Shown one piece after another: positions 9,359 to 18,173 of a stretch of 37,716 nt of DNA (position 1 is its first letter; each line of letters starts with the position of its first letter). The DNA is from Phycisphaerales bacterium. GTDB lineage: Bacteria > Planctomycetota > Phycisphaerae > Phycisphaerales > UBA1924. A program made the translations under genes and the position numbers. The notes under the pieces were generated by a model. It did not search any database. It was not told the DNA's origin and was given only the letters and a program-made list of their open reading frames with translations. The DNA is taken from contig JADYYE010000074.1 in the NCBI GenBank assembly GCA_020853815.1, positions 1-37,716 of the forward strand, written 5' to 3'.

Positions 9359-10699
9359 TCACATCCACTCGTAGAACGGCACCGGCGTCGTTGCATCCGG
9401 GCGGGCTCCCGGCGCGATCTCCACGAAACCATCGCCGCGACCGCCGGCGACGATATCGCCCGAACCCAGGGCCGGAAGCAGCCGCACCGTGCCGTCTGGT
9501 TCCAGGGCGGCGAGTCGATGCCACCAGAGATCGATCGCTTTGCCGTCCGGGTTGCCGATGGTGACGAGCCGGGGCGAAATCGCGGGCACCGGGCGCGTCG
9601 CGCCGGCCATCGACGCCAGGACCGGCAACGCGATCCGCGTACACGTCACCATCGCGGAGATCGGATTGCCGGGGAGCGCGAAGATCGGGACAACTCCATG
9701 CGCTTCTCCGGGCCCACCCGGCGCGACGGCGCCGAGCATGGGTTTTCCCGGGCGCTGCGGCAGGCCGTGAAAGATGATGTCTGCTCCGAGTCGCTCCACC
9801 GCCGCGCGGGCGGGGTCGCGATGGCCCATCGACACGCCTCCGGTGAGGATGATCGCGTCGGCGGCGGACTTCGCCGCACGGAGCGCGTCCTCAAGCCCCG
9901 GCCCTTCGTCACGAACGTGCGCCACCGAGGTGACCTCAAGCCACGGAAGCGCCGTGAGAATGGCCCGCAGCGCCGGCCCATTGCTGTTGCGGACCTGATA
10001 CGCCGACGGGGATTGGTCGGGCTCGACGAGTTCATCGCCGGTCGCGATGATCGAGACGCGCACGCGCGGCGCGACCTCAACGACCGTGGCGCCCACCGCG
10101 GCCAGCACGCCGACGCCCGCCGCGTTGACGATGGCGCCCGCTTCCAAAGCCACCTCGCCCGCGCGCGCGTTCTCGGCTCGCCGCCGGATGTTGTCGCCCG
10201 CTCGAATCCTGGAAAGGACGCCCGGTGCGATCGAGATCGCGTCGACCAAGGCGTCTCCGTCGCCATGCTCGCCCACGTCCTCGCGCTTCACGACGCAGTC
10301 CGCCGCGGAAGGCATGGCCGCGCCGGTCACGATGCGGATCGCGACCGGGCGCGACGGGGCCGCGGGCCACGAAGGCGGCTCGCGCCCGATGCGAGACTCG
10401 CCCGCGACCTCGATGCGGAGGGGCGGGGCGATGTCGCGGCTCGCCGTGACGGGAGTGGGCGAAGGCGGATCGCGCGTGAAATCCGCAAGCCGCAGCGCGT
10501 AGCCGTCCATCGCGGAGTGGTCGAACGCGGGGCTGTCGCGGTCGAGGCGGATCGGTCGTGCCAGGACACGCCCACGAGCCCGGCAAAGAGGGACCTGCTC
10601 GATCGTCAAGTTTGACCTCGACACCGACAGGCGAGCGATCAGCGCGCTCACCGCGAGGGCGGGCGAATCGAACGCGAACTTCTCGCCACGAAATCCCAT
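9359..10699 (-). CDS. moeA: Molybdopterin molybdenumtransferase
   Basis: MoeA inserts molybdate into adenylylated molybdopterin to make molybdenum cofactor in the cytoplasm. The protein is 446 residues from the ATG at 10699, which has AGGG seven bases upstream; the frame continues to 10780 without family similarity. Family blocks in order are DHSAMDGYALR, a cluster containing GDNIRRRAENARAGEV, SIIATGDELVEP, QVRNSNGPALRAIL, ILTGGVSMGHRDP and ALPGNPISAMV. It is divergent from moaD-moaE across about 110 bases, so the two transcripts probably share a promoter region and form one molybdenum-cofactor locus. Confidence 0.95.
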   Translation of the reverse strand: MGFRGEKFAFDSPALAVSALIARLSVSRSNLTIEQVPLCRARGRVLARPIRLDRDSPAFDHSAMDGYALRLADFTRDPPSPTPVTASRDIAPPLRIEVAGESRIGREPPSWPAAPSRPVAIRIVTGAAMPSAADCVVKREDVGEHGDGDALVDAISIAPGVLSRIRAGDNIRRRAENARAGEVALEAGAIVNAAGVGVLAAVGATVVEVAPRVRVSIIATGDELVEPDQSPSAYQVRNSNGPALRAILTALPWLEVTSVAHVRDEGPGLEDALRAAKSAADAIILTGGVSMGHRDPARAAVERLGADIIFHGLPQRPGKPMLGAVAPGGPGEAHGVVPIFALPGNPISAMVTCTRIALPVLASMAGATRPVPAISPRLVTIGNPDGKAIDLWWHRLAALEPDGTVRLLPALGSGDIVAGGRGDGFVEIAPGARPDATTPVPFYEWM

Positions 10700-10808
10700 C
10701 GAGACACCCTTGGTCGGCCCGCGCGGACACACGATCAATCGTCCGCTCGCGCCCGCTCCGATCTCCAACTCACGACTCACGACTCACGAACAACCATACA
10801 CTCCCTTC

Positions 10809-11054
10809 ATGCACCTCGACGTGCTTATTTTCGGGTCGGCCGCCATCGCCGCCAAGGCCGACCGAGTGCGTGTGCGGGTCGGTGAATCACCGACGCTGGC
10901 GGACGTGGCCCGCGCAATGGCGGAGCAACATCCGTCCCTCGCGTTCGCTCTGCAATCGCCTCGTTTCGCGGTGAATCAGGCCTTCGCAAGCCTGTCCACG
11001 CCCATCACGCCCAGCGACGAAGTGGCGCTCGTCACGCTCGTGGGAGGAGGCTGA
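10809..11054 (+). CDS. moaD: Molybdopterin synthase small subunit MoaD
   Basis: An 81-residue ubiquitin-fold protein ending LVTLVGGG. The C-terminal Gly-Gly is adenylylated and converted to the thiocarboxylate that donates sulfur to precursor Z. The sequence starts MHLDVLIFGSAAIAAKADRV and has the central FAVNQAFAS strand (family NxxxV/A). The ATG at 10809 is chosen because the longer frame upstream has no similarity to the family. Its stop overlaps the start of moaE by one base (TGATG), which indicates translational coupling and 1:1 synthesis of the two subunits. Confidence 0.93.
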   Translation: MHLDVLIFGSAAIAAKADRVRVRVGESPTLADVARAMAEQHPSLAFALQSPRFAVNQAFASLSTPITPSDEVALVTLVGGG

Positions 11055-11524
11055 TGGATCGCTCGTCCATGATCTTTGCCATGATTCTCGACGGCCCGGT
11101 CGATCCCTCGGCCGAAGCGAGGGCGCTGTCATCGATCGCGCTCGCCCAGTCCGATCTGAACACGTCGGGCCGCGTGGGTGCGACGCTGCGCTTCGAGGGG
11201 ATCGTGCGCCGCGACGAGCCGACGCCCGGCGCGCCGGCGGGCGAAACGCCGCCGATCCGCTCGCTTTCCGCGCTCCAGTATCAGAGCTATGACCCCATGG
11301 CGCAGGCGCAGCTCGCATCGCTCGCGCACGGCATCGCACGCGAGTTCGGGCTGCTCGCCCTCACGACGCTCCACAGCCGCGGACGCGTCCGAGTCGGCGA
11401 AATCTCGTTCGTGCTGACGATCTCGTCCGCGCACCGGGCCGAGGCGCTGACAGCGATGATGGCCTTCATCGACCGCATGAAGCGCGACGTCCCGATCTGG
11501 AAGACGCCCGTTTGGGCTGATTGA
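11054..11524 (+). CDS. moaE: Molybdopterin synthase large subunit MoaE
   Basis: The catalytic subunit that joins with MoaD to convert precursor Z to molybdopterin. The 156 residues include GATLRFEGIVR, the substrate-facing LQYQSYDPMAQAQL, RGRVRVGEISFV, SSAHRAEAL and the C-terminal IDRMKRDVPIWKTPVW with the conserved lysines. A strong ribosome-binding site (GGAGGAGG) lies inside the end of moaD. There is an insertion of about 15 proline- and glycine-rich residues (TPGAPAGETPP) after FEGIVRRDE, at a loop where family members vary. The gene ends 12 bases before the convergent lipoprotein gene. Confidence 0.95.
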   Translation: MDRSSMIFAMILDGPVDPSAEARALSSIALAQSDLNTSGRVGATLRFEGIVRRDEPTPGAPAGETPPIRSLSALQYQSYDPMAQAQLASLAHGIAREFGLLALTTLHSRGRVRVGEISFVLTISSAHRAEALTAMMAFIDRMKRDVPIWKTPVWAD

Positions 11525-11536
11525 ACGCTGGACGCG

Positions 11537-11842
11537 TTACGGTTTCGGCTTGCCCTTGGCAACAGCCTTGGCGAGGGCCGCGTCCTTCTGCGCATCGGTC
11601 ATCGCGTTCCACTTCGGCACGCAACCCTTGCAGCAGAAGCCCACGCGCTGGCCTTTGTACTCGGTAAGCACTTCCGGGTTGACCGGGTCATCGAGCACGA
11701 CGGCGCAGTACGCGTTCACGCTTGTCACCTCACCGGGCTTCACGTCCTTGCAGACCGCCTCGTTCTCGTCGTCGGTCTCGGTCGTACAGGCGGACAGCGA
11801 GAGCGCGGCGGCCAGCGCCAGGGTCGTAACCGTGATACGCAT
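11537..11842 (-). CDS. Lipoprotein with CCxxC metal-binding-like motif
   Basis: A 101-residue predicted lipoprotein starting MRITVTTLALAAALSLSACT, with a lipobox ending at Cys19. The ATG at 11842 is preceded by AAAGGAGA, one of the best ribosome-binding sites in the window. The mature part has Cys31, Cys46 and a cluster Cys70-Cys71-x-x-Cys74 in GQRVGFCCKGCVPKW, resembling YHS/TRASH-type domains that bind soft metals such as copper. It ends in a lysine-rich tail. It lies near the zinc dehydrogenase and the copper ATPase but on the opposite strand, divergent from the dehydrogenase. Periplasmic metal binding is inferred, not shown. Confidence 0.8.
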   Translation of the reverse strand: MRITVTTLALAAALSLSACTTETDDENEAVCKDVKPGEVTSVNAYCAVVLDDPVNPEVLTEYKGQRVGFCCKGCVPKWNAMTDAQKDAALAKAVAKGKPKP

Positions 11843-12045
11843 GGGGATCTCCTTTCGTGCCACTGTATCCCGCCCACGAATCAGGTCTCGTCGATCGGGC
11901 AAACGCCCGCCGGTGGCTCGGGCGTTCGCTCACCAATCGGAACCCGTCCGTGTGTGCTCGAAACATGCCCTCGCGCCATCCGCGATACTCTTGGGCCTCG
12001 CGCGGCCGCCCGGCCTCGCCCGCACTTTGTCCCACGGAGCCCGTC

Positions 12046-13089
12046 ATGCCCGTCAAGGCCTTTGCCGCCCAGTCCGCCACCTCGCCCCTCGCCCCGTTCT
12101 CGATCAACCGGCGCGAGCCGCTCGCGACCGACGTCGCGATCGACATCCTCTACTGCGGCGTGTGCCACACCGACATCCACTTCGCGCGCAACGAATGGGG
12201 CTTCTCGCAGTATCCCATCGTGCCCGGCCACGAGATCCTCGGGCGCGTGTCGCGCGTCGGCCCGAAGGTGACAAAGTTCAAGGTCGGTGATCTGGCGGCC
12301 GTCGGCTGCATGGTCGATTCGTGCCGCACCTGCCCGAGTTGCCAGCGCGGGCTGGAACAGTTCTGCCACAAGGGCTCCACGTTCACCTACAACGGCGAGG
12401 ACAAGCACTCGGGCGGCATGACGTTCGGCGGCTACTCCCAGTCGATCGTGTGCGACGAGGCGTTCACGCTGAAAGTGCCGACGAACCTCAATCCCGCCGC
12501 GGCCGCGCCGCTCCTGTGCGCCGGCATCACGACCTACTCCCCCCTGCGACACTGGAAGGTGAGCAAGGGGCAGAAGGTCGGCGTCGTCGGGCTGGGCGGC
12601 CTGGGGCACATGGGCGTGAAGTTCGCCCACGCGATGGGCGCCCACACCGTGCTCTTCACGACCTCCGCCGGCAAGGCCGAGGACGCGCGACGCCTCGGCG
12701 CCGACGAGGTCGTGATCTCGCGCGACGCGGACGCGATGGCCAAGCACCTGGCCAGCTTCGATTTCATCCTCGACACCGTCTCCGCCGACCACGATCTCAA
12801 CGCGTACCTGGCCCTGCTGAAGCTCGACGCGACGATGGTGCTGGTCGGCGCGCCGCCGAACCCGCAGCCCGTCAGCGCCTTCAGCCTCTTCATGCCGCGC
12901 CGGCACCTGGCGGGCTCGCTCATCGGCGGCGTCGCGGAGACGCAGGAGATGCTGGACTTCTGCGGCAAGCACAACATCGCGTGCGATATCGAGCTGATCC
13001 GCATGGACCAGATCAACCAGGCCTACGAGCGCATGCTCAAGAGCGACGTGAAGTACCGGTTCGTGATCGACATGGCGTCGCTGAAGTAA
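12046..13089 (+). CDS. Zinc-dependent alcohol dehydrogenase, YahK/CAD type
   Basis: A 347-residue medium-chain dehydrogenase/reductase closely resembling E. coli YahK, an NADPH-dependent aldehyde reductase. Catalytic zinc ligands are Cys40 in [10 protein letters not shown], His62 in PGHEIL, and a cysteine in [12 protein letters not shown]. Structural zinc is held by Cys93, Cys96, Cys99 and Cys107 ([17 protein letters not shown]). The Rossmann motif is [20 protein letters not shown]. The C terminus [15 protein letters not shown] is typical of the group. I chose the ATG at 12046 because the 63 residues upstream in frame match nothing. The copper ATPase starts 46 bases downstream and may be cotranscribed. 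The likely role is reduction of aldehydes to alcohols in the cytoplasm. Confidence 0.93.
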   Translation: MPVKAFAAQSATSPLAPFSINRREPLATDVAIDILYCGVCHTDIHFARNEWGFSQYPIVPGHEILGRVSRVGPKVTKFKVGDLAAVGCMVDSCRTCPSCQRGLEQFCHKGSTFTYNGEDKHSGGMTFGGYSQSIVCDEAFTLKVPTNLNPAAAAPLLCAGITTYSPLRHWKVSKGQKVGVVGLGGLGHMGVKFAHAMGAHTVLFTTSAGKAEDARRLGADEVVISRDADAMAKHLASFDFILDTVSADHDLNAYLALLKLDATMVLVGAPPNPQPVSAFSLFMPRRHLAGSLIGGVAETQEMLDFCGKHNIACDIELIRMDQINQAYERMLKSDVKYRFVIDMASLK

Positions 13090-13135
13090 TCCCCTGAACA
13101 TCCAACTCCCGCCCGACACCGAATACGATGGTGCC

Positions 13136-15505
13136 ATGTCCAACGCGCCGAGCCAAGAAGGCGGCGAGCGCTGCGACCTGCCCCTCGAGGGCATGACGTG
13201 CGCCGCGTGCGCCGCCCGGATCGAAAAACGCCTGGCCAAGCAGCCGGGCGTGGCGTCGGCGAGCGTGAACTACGCCACCAAGGTCGCCACGGTGAAGTTC
13301 GACCCCGGCGCGATCGATGCCCGGGCGCTGGCAAAGGTCGTCGACGATCTCGGATATTCCGCGAGCGTGCCAGAGGCGATCCCCGCGAAGCACGCCGCGC
13401 CCCTGACTCCCAGTGGTTCGTCGGCCGCGTCGCACGCCGCGCCTCCCCAACCCGCAACGCCCCACGATCAATCCCACGCGACATTCGCCAACCCCGCCGA
13501 CGCGGAAACGCGGCGTCTCTTCGCGAATCTCCTCGTGGGGGCCGCCCTCGCGCTCCCGGTTTTCATCATCGCGATGTCGCACGGCAAGCTCGAGGCCTTC
13601 GTCGGCCCGCCGCTCTCCGAGTGGTCGCACTGGGTCCAGCTCGCGCTCACCACGCCCGTGCTCTTCTGGTGCGGACGCCGGTTCTTCCGCGCCGCGTGGA
13701 AGGGACTGCGGCACTTCTCGTTCAACATGGACACGCTGGTCGCGCTGGGCACCGGTTCGGCCTACATCTATTCGCTCGCCGCGACGATTCGCCCGGGCTT
13801 CTTCGCCGCGGGAACACACGCAGACCCTTCGCACCGGGGCGTCCCGGTCTACTTCGAGGCCGCCGCCGTTATCGTCGTGCTGATCCTGCTCGGGCGGTTC
13901 CTCGAATCCCGCGCCACCAGCCGGACGGGCGCCGCGATCGCGCGTCTGGTCGCGCTCCAGCCGCGCACCGCGCGCGTGCTGATCGACGGCCGCGAGGTTG
14001 ATGTCGCGATCGAGTCGGTCCGCGTGGGCGACGTGGTGCTCGTGCGACCGGGCGAGAAGATCCCCGTGGACGCATCGGTTCAATCCGGGCGATCGAGCGT
14101 GGACGAATCGATGCTGACCGGAGAGAGCATGCCCGTCGAGAAGAGCGAAGGCGCCAGTGTCTTTGCCGCGACGATGAACGCAACGGGCTCTCTCCGCCTG
14201 ATCGCGGCCAAGGTCGGCGCCGACACGGTCCTGCAGCAGATCGTCCGCCTCGTGCGCGAAGCGCAGGGGAGCAAAGCCCCGATCGCCCGCCTCGCCGATC
14301 GCGTGAGCTCATACTTCGTGCCCATCGTGCTGGGGCTCGCGCTCGTCACGTTTATCACTTGGTGGCTGGTCTCGCCGATCGACACGCGCCTTTCGATGTC
14401 GCTGACCGCCGCGATGTCGGTCCTCATCATCGCGTGCCCGTGCGCGCTCGGGCTCGCCACGCCCTCGGCGATCATGGTGGGAACAGGCCGCGGTGCGGAG
14501 ATGGGCATCCTCATCAAGGGCGGCGAGGCCTTGGAGACCGCGCACAAGCTCTCCGCCGTCGTGCTCGACAAGACCGGCACGATCACCGAGGGCAAGCCCA
14601 CGCTCTCCGATCTCGTCGCCGCGCCGGGCGCCGACGAGCACGAGCTTCTGCGCCTCGCCGCCAGCGCGGAGCGGCACAGCGAGCATCCCCTCGCGGGCGC
14701 GATCGTCTCCGCCGCGGCCTCCCGCTCCATCCCGCTCGCCGAACCCACGGCATTCAACGCGATCGTGGGCCGGGGCGTGGAAGCGATCGTCGAGGGTCGC
14801 GGCGTGCTGATCGGCTCGCCCTCGCTCCTGCAGTCTCGGGGCGTACCAATCTCGCTGCTGCCCCGTGCCGCCGAACTGGCCGGCCGGGGGCGCACGACGC
14901 TGCACGTCGCGATCGACGGCGCGGAAGCGGGCCTGCTCGCGGTCGCCGATCGCGTGAAGCCCACGTCGAAACAAGCCGTCGATCGCCTCCGCGCCATGGG
15001 CCTCAAGATCGTGATGCTCACGGGCGACAACCGCGCGACGGCCCTTGCCATCGCAACCGAGATCGGCGTGGACGACGTGCACGCCGAGGTACTCCCCGCC
15101 GACAAGGCCGAGCACGTCGCGGCGCTCCAGCGCCAAGGGCACGTCGTCGCGATGGTGGGCGACGGCATCAACGACGCGCCCGCCCTGGCGCGGGCCGACA
15201 TCGGCCTGGCCATCGGCACGGGCACCGATGTCGCGATCGAGGCGGCGGACATCACGCTGATGCGCGGCGACCTCCGCGCCGTTCCCGACGCGATCGCGCT
15301 CTCCCGCGCCACGATGCGGACGATCCGACGCAACCTGTTCTGGGCGTTCGCCTACAACGTCGTGGGAATCCCCATCGCCGCCGGCGTGCTCTTCCCCCTC
15401 ACCGGCTGGCTCCTCTCGCCCATCATCGCCAGCGCCGCGATGGCGATGAGCAGCGTCAGCGTGGTGGCCAGCAGCCTGCGCCTCCGCACCGCGAAGCTCG
15501 AGTAG
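13136..15505 (+). CDS. copA: Copper-translocating P1B-type ATPase
   Basis: An inner-membrane pump exporting Cu(I). The 789 residues start with one heavy-metal-associated domain bearing the Cu-binding pair in [14 protein letters not shown] (Cys22, Cys25). Then come a Pro/Ala/His-rich linker, the membrane helices, the actuator motif [10 protein letters not shown], the intramembrane metal site CPC (Cys434-Pro-Cys436 in [15 protein letters not shown]), the phosphorylated Asp478 in [11 protein letters not shown], the nucleotide-binding HP motif SEHPLAGAI and the hinge [10 protein letters not shown] (Asp676, Asp680). All key residues are present. CPC plus CxxC indicates monovalent copper or silver rather than zinc. 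No CueR or CsoR regulator is visible nearby. Confidence 0.95.
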   Translation: MSNAPSQEGGERCDLPLEGMTCAACAARIEKRLAKQPGVASASVNYATKVATVKFDPGAIDARALAKVVDDLGYSASVPEAIPAKHAAPLTPSGSSAASHAAPPQPATPHDQSHATFANPADAETRRLFANLLVGAALALPVFIIAMSHGKLEAFVGPPLSEWSHWVQLALTTPVLFWCGRRFFRAAWKGLRHFSFNMDTLVALGTGSAYIYSLAATIRPGFFAAGTHADPSHRGVPVYFEAAAVIVVLILLGRFLESRATSRTGAAIARLVALQPRTARVLIDGREVDVAIESVRVGDVVLVRPGEKIPVDASVQSGRSSVDESMLTGESMPVEKSEGASVFAATMNATGSLRLIAAKVGADTVLQQIVRLVREAQGSKAPIARLADRVSSYFVPIVLGLALVTFITWWLVSPIDTRLSMSLTAAMSVLIIACPCALGLATPSAIMVGTGRGAEMGILIKGGEALETAHKLSAVVLDKTGTITEGKPTLSDLVAAPGADEHELLRLAASAERHSEHPLAGAIVSAAASRSIPLAEPTAFNAIVGRGVEAIVEGRGVLIGSPSLLQSRGVPISLLPRAAELAGRGRTTLHVAIDGAEAGLLAVADRVKPTSKQAVDRLRAMGLKIVMLTGDNRATALAIATEIGVDDVHAEVLPADKAEHVAALQRQGHVVAMVGDGINDAPALARADIGLAIGTGTDVAIEAADITLMRGDLRAVPDAIALSRATMRTIRRNLFWAFAYNVVGIPIAAGVLFPLTGWLLSPIIASAAMAMSSVSVVASSLRLRTAKLE

Positions 15506-15600
15506 AGCGACGACCCCACGCAATCAAGCATCCCGCGGCATCACCGACTCGTCATCGCCGTATCATCACGCCCGACCGGCGTCATACCATTCCGCCGCCC

Positions 15601-16443
15601 ATGTCCGACCGCTTCACGCGATTCCCCGCCGCACTCGCCTCGCAAACGCGGTCCGCCCGCATCGGCGGCACGATCCCCGCGCTCCTCGCGCACCCCGATT
15701 GGTCGCGCCCCGCGCCCGTCGTCGTGTGGATGCACGGGCGCACCGCCAGCAAGGAGCTCGACCCGGGCCGCTACCTCCGCTGGCTCCGCGCCGGCATCGC
15801 AACCTGCAGCGTCGATCTGCCCGCGCACGGCGAGCGATCCGACCCTTCCATGCAGGATGGCCCGGGCACCATGCGCATCCTCGCGCAGATGCGCGCCGAG
15901 ATCGATCACGTCGTCGAACACCTGCGCACCATCCCCGCCTTCGACGCCTCGCGCCTCGCGATCGGAGGCATGTCCGCGGGCGGCATGGTTACGCTCCGCC
16001 GCCTCTGCGATCCCCACCCCTTCGTCTGCGCCGCGGTTGAGGGAACCACCGGCTGGCTCGGCGGCCTGTATTTCCCGCACGAATCCGCCGCCGCCGCCGG
16101 CTCCCGCGCCTCCGCGATCATCGACCGCGAGAGCGTCCGCGCCCAGGACCCGTGGGAACACCTCGACACCTTCAAGCCCATCCCGCTCCTGGCCCTCAAC
16201 TCCGAGGCCGATCGCGTCGTGCCATACGACGGCATGCGCCGGTTCCTCCACCGCCTGCGCGGCCACTACCGCGATCACGGCGCCGACGCCGACGCCAACG
16301 CCCCGATGATCGAGGCCGTCACATGGAAACACACCGGCGCGCCGGAGGAACACTCCGGCTTCGGCGCGGTCTCCAACGACGCCAAGAACATCCAGACGGC
16401 GTTCCTCGTGAAGCGCCTGCGCCCCGAGTTCTCTCCTGGGTAG
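15601..16443 (+). CDS. Alpha/beta hydrolase, dienelactone-hydrolase-like
   Basis: A 280-residue serine hydrolase. It has the oxyanion-hole strand VVVWMHGRTASKEL, the nucleophile elbow GMSAGGM (Ser125), an acid candidate in NSEADRVVPYDGM and a histidine candidate in EEHSGFG near the C terminus. There is no signal peptide, so it is probably cytoplasmic. The substrate cannot be read from the sequence. It starts 95 bases after copA on the same strand and could be the last gene of that unit. The ATG at 15601 directly begins the family-like sequence. Confidence 0.8.
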   Translation: MSDRFTRFPAALASQTRSARIGGTIPALLAHPDWSRPAPVVVWMHGRTASKELDPGRYLRWLRAGIATCSVDLPAHGERSDPSMQDGPGTMRILAQMRAEIDHVVEHLRTIPAFDASRLAIGGMSAGGMVTLRRLCDPHPFVCAAVEGTTGWLGGLYFPHESAAAAGSRASAIIDRESVRAQDPWEHLDTFKPIPLLALNSEADRVVPYDGMRRFLHRLRGHYRDHGADADANAPMIEAVTWKHTGAPEEHSGFGAVSNDAKNIQTAFLVKRLRPEFSPG

Positions 16444-16451
16444 CACCTCTC

Positions 16452-16470
16452 GGCGCGGTCTGGCCGCGCC
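16452..16470. other. GC-rich hairpin between convergent genes
   Basis: GGCGCGG at 16452-16458 pairs with CCGCGCC at 16464-16470 around a 5-base loop. It lies between the hydrolase stop and the converging transporter gene. No T-tract follows on either strand, so a terminator role is weak. Confidence 0.35.
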
Positions 16471-16586
16471 AACGCCAGAGACCTCCCGACGAATGGGGCG
16501 CCGGCTCCCGCTTCAGTTTCATCCGGCACGCCCCGAGCGTCAACCATGCTTGCCGCGCCGTCATCGGCCCTCCCACCCCATGTGGA

Positions 16587-18029
16587 TCAGCCCCGCGGCG
16601 CTGCGCCCGGCAGCTTGCCGCCCGCCCGCCCCGCGTGCCGCTGCATGATCCCCAGCACCACCGCTGTCGCGATCCACAGCAAGGAGAGCGGCATCCACAG
16701 CGTCCACGACGGGAGGGCGGCCTTGAGCCCGATCCATCCGCTGACCTTCCCCAGCCACGTCGGCGCCCAACCGCCCAGCATGTCGCCCGCGCGATACACA
16801 AACGTGTCGATGAACGCCTTGGACTTGTACTTCTCGTCCGGCGAGAGCGGCGTGTACAGCACCTCGCGCGCCGGGCGATCGACCGCGTAATGCATCCCGC
16901 GCCGCACGACCTGGTAGCTGTACAACACCGGCACGCTCCCGGTCACCGCCAGCGCTCCGAACCCGCAGAACGTGATCGCGGGGAGAACCGCCAGCGTGCC
17001 CCCCACGCCGAGAAGCCGGATGATCTGACGCGTCAGGAACAACTGGGTGCCGAGCGTCAGCAGGTTGGTGTACAGATCGAGATTGGCGAAGGCCTTGGTG
17101 CGCGCCGCGGCGTCGGGAAACTTCTCCGCGATCATGTTCGCCTGCTCGACATAGATAAACGTGCTCGTGATCGTGAACAAAAGCATGTAGAGCGACAGCG
17201 TCTGCAGATAGCGGCTCCCGGCGATGAGCCGGAACCCCGCCAGAGCGTCGGCCGTCGGCTCACGCTCCGCGCCGTGCGCCGCCGCGCCCGACTTCCACGC
17301 CTCGCCACGCTTGATCAACGAGCCGGCGCACAGGATCGCCGCCTGCAGCGGCACCAGCGCCGCCAGGAACACCCACTCGCGCGCCACCTTGGGAAACTCC
17401 ACCGGCGTCCACGCCGCCGGCGTTTCGCCGAACGGCCACTCCAGCGAAAGGCTCCCGCCCAGGAGCGAGTTCACGATGATCGGCCCGCAGATCGCCCCCA
17501 GCGTCCCGCCCACCGCGATCACGCCGAACACCCTCTTCGCCCGGTCGCGCCCGAAGACGTCGGCCATGATCGACCAGAAAATCGACACCACGAACAGGTT
17601 GAACACGCTCAGCCAGATGTAAAACGCATACCCCAGCGAGTGCAGCGTCTCCGTGGGGAGCAGCCTTGTCGCCGCAAAGAACGCCACGATGTTGAGCCCG
17701 AAAAAGTAGTGGGTGATCGGGACAAACCGGCGACGCGGAAACCTCGAGACCAGAAACGCGTACGCCGGGTTCACCAGCAGCATCACGACCAGCGTCGCGG
17801 TCATCAGCCACGGGAGCTTGTCCGCGCCACGCTCGATCGCCATCGTCTCGCGGATCGGGCGCAGCATGTAGTAGCTCGTCAGGATAAAGAAGAAGTACGC
17901 CGCGGCCAAAAGCAGCACCCGCCAGGGCACGCCCCCCGTGAACCCACCCGCATCCGGCGCGCCGGACCCGCCCGCGCCGCCCCGAGCCGCGTGCGCGACG
18001 CTTGAATTCTGGCCGCTCGTTTCACCCAC
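16587..18029 (-). CDS. MFS / nucleotide-carrier-like membrane transporter
   Basis: A polytopic protein of about 480 residues with 10-12 hydrophobic segments. The N-terminal block SYYMLRPIRETMAIERGADK and the following FSRFPRR-like loop (LVSRFPRRRFVPITHYFFGL) are typical of the MFS group related to NTP/NDP exchange carriers, which are widespread in planctomycetes. Other features are IFWSIMADVFGRDRAKRVFG and REVLYTPLSPDEKYKSKAFI. I place the start at the GTG at 18029 with AAAGGCGG upstream; the open frame extends to 19043 but the extension is antisense to the epimerase gene. It is divergent from the epimerase across about 145 bases. The substrate is unknown; ATP/ADP exchange is only a family-based possibility. 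Confidence 0.8.
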   Translation of the reverse strand: MGETSGQNSSVAHAARGGAGGSGAPDAGGFTGGVPWRVLLLAAAYFFFILTSYYMLRPIRETMAIERGADKLPWLMTATLVVMLLVNPAYAFLVSRFPRRRFVPITHYFFGLNIVAFFAATRLLPTETLHSLGYAFYIWLSVFNLFVVSIFWSIMADVFGRDRAKRVFGVIAVGGTLGAICGPIIVNSLLGGSLSLEWPFGETPAAWTPVEFPKVAREWVFLAALVPLQAAILCAGSLIKRGEAWKSGAAAHGAEREPTADALAGFRLIAGSRYLQTLSLYMLLFTITSTFIYVEQANMIAEKFPDAAARTKAFANLDLYTNLLTLGTQLFLTRQIIRLLGVGGTLAVLPAITFCGFGALAVTGSVPVLYSYQVVRRGMHYAVDRPAREVLYTPLSPDEKYKSKAFIDTFVYRAGDMLGGWAPTWLGKVSGWIGLKAALPSWTLWMPLSLLWIATAVVLGIMQRHAGRAGGKLPGAAPRG

Positions 18030-18133
18030 GCGAACCGCCTTTCTCGCCGCGTTCCCCGCCCCATGGTGCTTTTCGTACAATCCGCCCGCAACCCCGCGTG
18101 CGGAGGTTGGTACAACTCCCCCGCTCGCTACGC

Positions 18134-18148
18134 TGCGGCCTGGCCGCA
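18134..18148. repeat. Short palindrome in divergent promoter gap
   Basis: TGCGGCC at 18134-18140 is mirrored by GGCCGCA at 18142-18148 with one base between. It lies between the divergent transporter and epimerase genes, about 26 bases before the epimerase start, and could be an operator or a REP-type remnant. Confidence 0.35.
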
Positions 18149-18173
18149 CCATCTTCGCAGAAAGGTCGAATCC

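Noticed and set aside
16452..16470. Intrinsic terminator for the hydrolase or transporter
   Set aside because: The stem is good but no T-run follows on either strand, so I list it only as a hairpin.
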